From the NCBI GenBank assembly GCA_024509875.1, contig JAMPIV010003439.1:79501-143500 (forward strand): 64,000 nt of DNA. The letters run 5' to 3'. The translations under genes were made by a program, and so were the position numbers. This DNA comes from Oreohelix idahoensis (taxonomy: Eukaryota > Mollusca > Gastropoda > Stylommatophora > Oreohelicidae). Shown here one piece after another: positions 56,673 through 64,000 of the stretch (positions within the stretch are counted from its first letter, which is position 1; every line of letters starts with the position of its first letter). The notes under the pieces were generated by a model. It did not search any database. It worked only from the letters and a program-made list of their open reading frames with translations, and was not told where the DNA came from.

Positions 56673-57091
56673 TATGTTAAGGTTATTATGATAGATTAAG
56701 TAGTTAATTACAATCGTAAGCGTTTTCGTTAGGTTTAGTAGATTAGTATAGGCGTTTTATTATAAATCGGCGTATACTGTTTTCGTTTTATTTGTTTATT
56801 AATCGTAAAGCTTATTTGTTAGGCCTTTTTCCACATCTGTTACAGTTTATTGGTTTATTATATTTGCGACTGTGCTTTGTCAAGTCTTCGTAGTTATTCA
56901 ACGGTATACCTTGTACAACTATCTGTACTATTTTTCTGTCATCTGGTAAAGACTATAAAAGCTTACATTGTTTTTATTCTTTTTCCCCTTTTGTTTCTAC
57001 ATTAGGCCTACTTTCAAGTATCGACTTAGATATTTTATAGGTATTTATTCCTTATAACTTTGTTTTGGGATTAGTGATAGTCATTACATCA

Positions 57092-58262
57092 TTTCATTCA
57101 TTCATAGCCCTCCACTCCCAAAGGAGCATAGGCCTTCAACAAACACATGCCAAGTCCGCCTGTAACGTGCCATCATCTCAAGTTCTTTCCACGTTCTCCT
57201 CATCATTTTGACCTCTGTTTCCAGCTCTCTTCTCCATGTGCTTCTTGGTCTACCTCTGCCTCTCTTGCCCTAGGGGTTCCAGAACAAGGACTGCTTTGTA
57301 ATGCTGTCAATAAGTTTCCCCAGTGTATGTCCTATCCATCGCCATCGTCTTCATCTCATCTCTTGTTCCACTGGCACTTGTCTAGTTCTTGTCATCAGTT
57401 CCACGTTGGTAACCTTGTCATACCATTTTAATCCCTCTTTTCTACGCAAGCACCCATTTATGAAAGTCTGTAGCTTTTTGGTTGTTGTTCTCCATGTCTC
57501 AGAGCCATACAATAGGACTGACTTCACATTTGAGTTGAAGATTCTTATTTTCGTGTTGGATCCGATTTCTCTTGATCTCCATATATTTCCCAATGCGATG
57601 AAAGCTCCTCTTGCCTTTTGTATTCTTATTTTGATATCGCTATCTGTCCCTCCAACTTTGTCCATATTACTGCCAAGATATGTGTACGATTCTACATATT
57701 GTATTGGTGTTTCTTCATGTACAACCCTGTTATCATTACCTGCATTTATTCTCATTATTTTTGTCTTTTCCCTGTGTATTTTCAGACCCAATTGCTGTGA
57801 CCTCTCATCGAGTGTTTTCAATTTGTCCTGCATCTGATTACGGTTATGGAACAGAAGAGCCAAGTCATCAGCAAAATCCAGATCATCCAACTGCTTAGTC
57901 AGAGTCCACTGGATTCCATTTCTGTTGTGTGTTGTCGATGATCTCATAACCCAGTCTATTTCTAGTAAGAAAAGAAATAGAGATAAGAGGCATCCCTGTC
58001 GCACTCCTGTTCTTATCCCAAACGGTTCTGTAAGCTGTCCTTCGTGAAGAACTCTGCATGTCATGTCTTCATATGTTTTCTTTATTAAATTAATGATCTT
58101 CAGGGGAACTCCATAATGCCTCATCAATTTCCAAAGTGATAATCTGTCTACACTGTCAAATGCCTTTTCGTAGTCCCCAAATCCGATGTATTGTGGTGAA
58201 TTCCAATCCAGACTTTGTTCAACTACGTATTATTCTCAAAGTGGCTATCTGGTCTATACATA
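57092..58262 (-). mobile_element. RTE-like LINE (family A), longest copy
   Basis: 5'-truncated LINE with RT palm through C-terminus, a short 3' UTR and an (ATGA)n-type tail on the coding strand (57094-57106). It is the reference for the fragments at 2735, 17288 and 24545 and for the 62-bp minisatellite. The stretch 56673-57091 is AT-rich without genes. Confidence 0.85.
57110..58255 (-). pseudogene. Family A LINE reverse transcriptase
   Basis: Upstream of the Met at 58127 the frame-shifted codons read GFGDYEKAFDSVDRLSLWKL (motif A). The 258-residue open frame 58127-57351 has GVRQGCLLS, catalytic FADDLALL, SYTYLGSNMDKVGG, YGSETWRTTTKKLQ and KVTNVELMTRTRQVPVEQE. After a frame change it goes on with RWRWIGHTL and GKRGRGRPRSTW to the end. 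Two breaks and the missing N-terminus disable it, although the palm is intact. Confidence 0.85.
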
Positions 58263-58681
58263 ATCTGTTTTGTCGAAAACATCATTACTTCATATTTACG
58301 TGTTTTTCTGTGTGGTTATTAATTTGTTTATGTCATTACTTTTGAGTAGTTATGCAAATTGTTTTGTATCTTGTACAGAATCTGTTAGAGGCTGAACGTC
58401 AGTGAGGCTAGCTTGTTGTAGTGTCAGTCAAATCAACAAAGATATCCATAATCAGCTGTAGATCTGCATTTTCTCGGTATACTTTAATCAAGCCACACTT
58501 AAGATACGTCACAGTTTGTGCCATTGTTGCACTTCTTTGTTCAGATACCATTCTACTGACATTCCTGATGCTCATTCATTTGTATTCGTTGTTGTATTAG
58601 TGTTATAAATTTGTGTTACTTGTTTATATATTATTAATACATTTTTCTTCATTTGAAGGAATTAGTGTTAATCCTTACCTC

Positions 58682-58725
58682 TACACCTCATGGTAGAAGG
58701 GAAACGACTAAGTAAGTAAGTAAGG
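58682..58725 (+). mobile_element. Isolated 3' tail of a family E LINE
   Basis: CCTCATGGTAGAAGGG followed by (AAGT)n, the reverse complement of the start of 59538-59965. It lies opposite in strand, 0.8 kb from that copy. The stretch 58726-59537 holds nothing else I can support apart from a GGACACCCTGTA motif (59495) resembling a Tc/mariner end. Confidence 0.65.
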
Positions 58726-59537
58726 TATTAATCCATTCTATAAGTTTTTGTAAAATTAATTGCAATGTATGGGAGACCCGGTCTTGGGCAGACTCGGTGT
58801 TTGGTATCCCGTGGAGTTATTTGAGCATTTATTGGTGTTAGCTGTTTTAGTTTGGTTTGTATCATCATTGTTGCATAATTTAGTCTCTTGGTTTTGTTTA
58901 CTTGTAGTTTTCTTGCGTGAATTTTCTACTTTCTTGTATTTAACCTCCTCAAGTCCCAGCGGCCCATACATGACCCACTATTTATTTGCGCGCAATACAT
59001 AGACACTTTTTTATATTCTGTCGTTTTTTTAATCCATAAAGCCCATAGAACCACTGTAGGGCCATAGTAACCGTAACTGTTGATAACTGCTCAAAATTTA
59101 CTGCATGAGTAAATGGCCACCTCCATGGTTTGAAATTTGCAGCGTGAATCAGCTCTGTTTCTCTAGCGAGTAAAGCCATTTCACGGTACGTTCCTACGTT
59201 TTATTCCACATAGTTAACTTTATGTTATGTTTAGAAATGTAGTGAAACGTAAACTGAATACACTGATGTAGATGAAAAGTTGTATTATAAATCTAAAATG
59301 TGATGACCCACATGTGGTCCAGTGGGCATTAAGTATAACACTGTCATGTTAAACAAACTCTCCTTAGTTCTTTTTGAGTCTTTGTAAGGTTTGCTTAAAA
59401 ACTTGCAGAGATTATCTTACTTTTGTGATAGAAAGCATCCTCGTACCACATCATGGGGCCGAAATATTTTTTTTAAAGGGAACAATCTGTTATGGACACC
59501 CTGTATTTTCAACTTACTGATCACGCCAAGGTAGATA

Positions 59538-59965
59538 CTTACTTACTTAGTCCGTTCCTCTTCTATCATGAGGAGTAGATGTTTAGAAGAAAGAGCACCA
59601 TATCGGTTGTCGTCCTCCTGGCCTTGTTCTGTTCTAGTCCGCGGTCCTTCAAAGGTTCTCTAATGTTGTCCTCCCAGTGGACTCTTGGTCGTCATTGAGG
59701 TCTGGATCCCTGACTCTTAGTTTCCCATGCTTGTCGTGGCAGCTGATCTACTCCTATTCTGCAAACATGGCCAAACCACGTTAGTTGGGACATGTTCTAC
59801 TTGGTTCTGAAGGGATTGGGTTTTTAGGCCTTGATGTGTCATCTGGTTGCGGACCATGTCTCTTCTTGTTACTTCAATCACCTTCCTCAGATATCTCATT
59901 TCTGAGGTTTTGATCTGGCTTTTGTGGGTTGTAGTCAGTGCCCATGACTCGCATCCAATACGTCA
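59538..59965 (-). pseudogene. Family E LINE C-terminal fragment with (TAAG)n tail
   Basis: Minus strand reads ESWALTTTHKSQIKTSEMRY, LRKVIEVTRRDMVRNQ, then in another frame VWPCLQN and WETKSQGSRP. This is the usual end of RTE/CR1-like LINE proteins (ESWxL, EMRxLRR, TRRDRxRN). It ends at a TAAG repeat (59538-59550). Inactive. Confidence 0.75.
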
Positions 59966-60133
59966 AGACTGGGACATAGGTGGATGTTACACGATATGTA
60001 TTGCGGTAACACCTTCTGCAGTTGATGATTCCCCGAATTACGGGAAACCACCACTGTTAAAGTTGATAGATATAGGTGGTGTAGGAAGAAGATAATAAAT
60101 GTTATTATTACGCTGATAAAGGCGATCAGCATG

Positions 60134-60949
60134 TGTCGGGCTTACGGATGGCCGACGGGTGTGTACATAGGTATACCTGCATATGTGAATGTCATAAGTA
60201 GGTTCTTGATTAAGTCACTTGCAATCACACACCACAGCATACGTAGGAGTCAGTAAACGTTGAACTCCTAGTAACACTTTACACTGTTTATTACGTCACA
60301 GCAAACGTAGACATATCGTAACACAGTACATAAGCACACCATGGAACATCAGCAGTTCAACACATCCGTATACAACATACACAGTATATAATTAAGCCTA
60401 TCCCTAGCTTAGAAGTAATATAAAAATGTTCTCTATGTTCTCTTTCAATCTACAACAGCGTGCATAGCACATAATAAACAAGCCGCAATAATCCTTGGCT
60501 TTGAAGTCATATAAATATTCTGGAATTATCACATATTCCTTTTATTCAAAATATATCCTATCCTGGGACACACTGACGAAAATGGTCTAACATCCATTTC
60601 GGAGCTCTGCCCAGATTCAACTGTCACGAAAATATCCCCTGCTCAAAAACAACTCATCAAAAATTCATCCAGGCGCGAACTCCCTCGCTGAGATGTGAGT
60701 AGAGTTCGTCCGCCTTCTACCCCAACCTATCAATAGAATGTTCCACCAGTTTCCTTGTGTTATTTTTAAACAAACTAACAAGCAGGTACAATAGAGCTGT
60801 GTTCAAAAATTACTGGGTATACAGCTCCCCACTAAAAAATCATCATCACCCAGAGCGTGTTTATAAGCATGTTTACAAAAAGCGGACCTGTGCATACAAG
60901 TCTTTTAACGCTTAACTCCCCTTAATAAAACATGACTTAAAATACTACA
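60134..60949 (-). repeat. Candidate 3' LTR of the right-edge gypsy element
   Basis: On the minus strand a purine-containing tract (CCGGGGGTCGG) runs into TGTAGTATTTTAAG, and about 815 bp later the sequence ends GCCCGACA. That gives TG...CA ends and a plausible polypurine tract. No partner LTR is in the window, so this is inference from position and structure. Confidence 0.4.
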
Positions 60950-60974
60950 CCGACCCCCGGAAAAAAAATGATTT

Positions 60975-61953
60975 GATCATTTTTTGTTTTTGAAAAAATA
61001 CATCAAACAAAAAATTTGAGGTCGATAGAATACTAATATCTACTTATAAGGATACACTATGTTAAGTCATGTTAACAAAAATGAACAAAAGAGGGATAGA
61101 CGTAAGTGTAAAGTACAAAAGAAATGAAGTATAGACAGATCATGAGATAAGCATACGAAGATCAACAACTTCAAAGAAATATGAAGTATAGACTAGCTTT
61201 GGCATCATGAGTGAAAAGTAAAAAGACCAGGTGAAGTACAAGAAAAATAAGCAGTAATGAAAGAAAGCAATGCAATAAGAATAAAGAAAACAATGATATC
61301 TCATGGCAAACAATTACATTAAACAATGCATTGTATAAATGAGCCCCATTATAGCACAACAACATACATTACAAACAACAATGCATATCTAAATCAAAGA
61401 ACAAATAACTAGCTATCATCTAGAAAGAAGAAAAAAAAAATAGCATAATGCGCATGATAACCAAGTTAATAAGCCCATGGAGTACCAATGATGAACCCAT
61501 ATAATTATCAAAATTACCAATACCTTTATACATAGCTATTCCTGACGCACAATCAAGCGCCGGTAATAAAAAAAATACATCACCACCTCAGAAAAACATT
61601 TCCTTAATGTACTAATATCGCTATACAAAGTTATCCCTAGCGCACAATAAAGCGCTGGGCAAAGAGAAACATAATGTCAGAAAAAATACCTTCTTCTCTT
61701 GTCTTCATTTTCTTCAAAAAGTACCCAACCGAAATGTATTGCAATGATTAGTTACGTAAAATAGTAGCAACATTACAATTGTCCTACTTTCAACATTACA
61801 AAACACAGTAGTATACGAACAATATAGTAATGCAATGGTGCATAAAGATGAACCAACATATTATCATAAAGAAGTTATACATATTCTAATACAATACTCT
61901 CTAATATACTATACTAATACTATCGACTGTCCTAAGAAGTTACACATCAAGGA
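60975..61953 (-). other. AT-rich stretch between LTR candidate and pol
   Basis: No coding potential. Two similar segments (61545-61580 and 61640-61670, GACGCACAATCAAGCGC against AGCGCACAATAAAGCGC) suggest a local duplication. Integrase, expected here in a gypsy element, is not found. Confidence 0.5.
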
Positions 61954-62320
61954 CTAATTCGGTAATCTTGGAACATCTTGTGAGCACGAGGGTACAAAGA
62001 CATCTAGTGTGGAGTCAAACTGTCGAATGGGCTTCACTGGAACAGGTAATCTTGTAATAATTACTACAGGTAAACCGCTCAAACAATCAATGTAGCAGCT
62101 CTGACTCTCATGGAAAAGCATTTGCTGTGAAAAAACACAAATGAAAAACTCTGCTTGGTAAAGGTAGGATTTTATGATAGGAACTATTAATTTTAATTTA
62201 ACAAATGTGGCCGTGTAAACTTCCGGCCCCTGTGTGGTGATAATCAAACATTCCTCCGTTACACAAGAAAGGGTAACAGAGAAATTCGCACAGACCCATT
62301 TAGAGTCAAGAATAAAACAG
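61954..62320 (-). CDS. Unrecognised open frame downstream of gypsy pol
   Basis: About 120 codons open on the minus strand; the first Met is at 62247 and the frame extends upstream to about 62320 (FILDSKWVCANFSV). It contains several Cys and hydrophobic stretches (KLIVPIIKSYLYQ, PVVIITRLPV) and ends VPRLPN. Position after pol would suit an env-like or accessory frame, but I see no signal peptide, cleavage site or known motif. It may be a chance frame. Confidence 0.25.
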
Positions 62321-62417
62321 GGTTATGAAAGTATTCTACTAGAGTGCGTTAATGTAAACTAGAGTCATGGGTATATCAGAGATCCCGGAAACTAAAAAGA
62401 AATCTAGACGATGACAG

Positions 62418-63989
62418 TTAAGCAGAATCATGTGGGCATCGAGACAATATGTCTGCCATCACATTATTCGAACCTTGAATAGCTCGTACAGAAAAGTGAA
62501 AAGGCTGTAGAGAAATAGCATAACGAGTGGATCTTGAGCTCTTCAAGTCCTTATTCTGTATAGCTGTGAGAACTTTTTGGTCGGTTTCTACTATGAATTG
62601 CGCGCCCAGAAGAAATCTCTGGAGTTTAAGAATTGCCCAGACCATAGCTAATAATTCTCGGTCTAGTACAGAGTAGTTCCGTTCTGCCACAGTCAGCTTC
62701 CTAGAGACATACATCACTGGACGCAAAGTTTCAGAATACTCTTGCATCAATGCGGCCTCGATCCCTGTGGATGAGGCGTCACTGAGAAGAATAAAAGGCT
62801 TATTTGCAGTGGGTAGTCTTAAAATTGGATGAGAGGAAAACATTATCTTAATCTTGTCTAAACAGGACTGGCATTCTGAGGACCAGTGTACTATGTTAGG
62901 CGACCCCTTTTTCAATAGGGTTGAAAGAGGTACAGTGATTGACGATAGGTTTGGAATAAATCTTCCATAGAATTGGATTAGACCTAGGAGACTACGAACT
63001 TGCTTTTTTGTTTTAGGAGTAGTGATGTTGAGGATTTTCGACGTGTTATGGTCCTTCATCTGTAAGAGACCATGACCAACCTGGTGACCGAAAAAAGAGA
63101 TGTCGCTGAACACAACATAGGCTTTAGACGGTTTTGCCGTCAAATTATGAGAGCGCACTGTAGACAAAAGTTCAGAAAGACCTTGAAAATGATCTTCCCA
63201 AGAATCACTAAAAAGGCAAATATCGTCCAAGTACGCAATAACATCTGGACGATGTGAGAGGATTCGACGCATCATGCGTACAAAAGTAGCTGGGGCATTA
63301 ACCAGGCCAAAAGGCATGAAGTTCCATTGGAACAAACCCCGAGGTGTAGAAAAGGCAGTAAGAGGTTTGGCGCATTCAGTAAGAGGAACTTGCCAATATC
63401 CCTTGGACAAGTCGAGTTTCGTAAAGAACAGTGAATGAGAAAGCTTGATGAGCAGATCTTCCAACAAGGGCATTGGTTCTGCATCGAATTTAGTCACTTG
63501 GTTTAATTTACGATAGTCGACACAAAAACGAATGTTATTGTCTTTCTTCCAGACAATAACCATAGACGAGGAGTATGCCGAAGTAGATGGTTCAATTATA
63601 TTTAACTGTATCATTTGATCTAATTCTTTTTCGACCTGTGTTTGAAAATGTAATGGGATTGGGTAAAGTCGGACTCTAATAGGGTTGTAATCAGTGAGTA
63701 TTATGTCATGTGTAATGATCGATGTTTGACCTGGAATGTCAGTAAGGACGTCCTGAAAAGTTTGCAAAAGAGAGGAAACTTGTCGCTGTCTTTCATTAGA
63801 TAACTCCGAAGAAATAGTTACATTTTCCCATAATTCTGTCGAATGAAGTGGGATAACGGGAAGAGGAAGATTTACATCAGAGAAGGTAGCCTCTCCCTCC
63901 TGAATAACAGATAGAGATGTATAATGATTATGACGGACCAGAGGATCGTCTACGCTTGAAAAACGGGCTGTAGCTAGTCTGGTCGATCA
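62418..63989 (-). CDS. Gypsy reverse transcriptase-RNase H, running to the right edge
   Basis: Continuous from a stop near 63990 to 62418 (first Met 63767, 449 residues). A linker (SLSVIQEGEATFSDVNLPLP, SSLLQTFQDVL) leads into the RT: FCVDYRKLN, motif A TKLDLSKGYW, GLVNAPATF, catalytic YLDDICLFS. The connection is VRSLLGLIQFYGRFIPNLS. RNase H has LLSDASSTG, LDRELLAMVW, ETDQKVL and ADILSRCP. All RT and RNase H catalytic acids are present. DQK replaces the usual DHK. The frame stops right after RNase H; no integrase follows. Its gag and protease would lie right of the window. It could be the kind of enzyme that serves the two RT-less elements at 27-41 kb. Confidence 0.85.
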
Positions 63990-64000
63990 TGAAATTCTGT

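Noticed and set aside
61954..62320. Retroviral-type envelope gene
   Set aside because: No signal peptide, furin site, fusion peptide or transmembrane anchor is visible; kept only as an unknown frame.

Overview
The window is metazoan, probably invertebrate, nuclear DNA. Coding potential is low and broken by stops. There are long TA, CT and GA microsatellites, at least six kinds of non-LTR retrotransposon (LINE), several LTR retrotransposons, one mariner and its relatives. Nothing resembles a bacterial operon. A fragment of 18S rRNA and the repeat mix would suit a mollusc (a cephalopod is my guess), but that assignment is weak.

1-7.4 kb: an open reading frame entering from the left edge carries a cold-shock domain followed by two zinc knuckles, the architecture of LIN28, and seems to lie in a retroelement. 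It is followed by a LINE 3' end (2.7-3.1 kb), a CR1/Jockey-like LINE with a TTCG tail (4.6-6.9 kb) and a hammerhead-like motif (7.29 kb).

8.4-26.5 kb, plus strand: four short segments with good splice signals, and phases that match at every junction, appear to be the last four exons of a host gene. It encodes a cysteine-rich, probably secreted protein with three related modules (8484-8658, 16836-16918, 23455-23601, 26354-26491; poly(A) signal 26516). Its introns hold LINE fragments, a near-complete mariner with one nonsense codon, microsatellites, and a 62-bp minisatellite derived from LINE coding sequence.

27.5-41.6 kb: two nested LTR retrotransposons, both minus strand. The outer one (LTRs 27476-28108 and 40966-41598) has a broken SCAN-like gag, two zinc knuckles, a protease and a collapsed RNase H. 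The inner one (LTRs about 31675-32278 and 38648-39256, only three differences seen over about 590 bp) has an intact 868-residue protein: coiled coil, SCAN-like Gag, Asn/Arg-rich region, protease and a C-terminal RRM. No reverse transcriptase remains in it. A LINE sits in its leader.

43.1-53.4 kb: a degraded full-length Ty3/gypsy element, minus strand, with recognisable gag, protease, RT, RNase H and integrase. Several catalytic residues are lost and a 169-bp inverted duplication lies in the integrase. It interrupts an RNase-H-type LINE whose halves lie on either side.

53.4-64 kb: a mosaic of repeats: an 18S-derived fragment, a mariner-like non-autonomous element with perfect-looking inverted ends, RTE-like and other LINE copies, a candidate LTR (60.1-60.9 kb), and the minus-strand RT-RNase H of another gypsy element running off the right edge.

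Overall this is a transposon-dense intron and intergenic region holding one candidate host gene. Two retroelement proteins carry RNA-binding modules (cold shock plus CCHC, and RRM) that are unusual for such elements.
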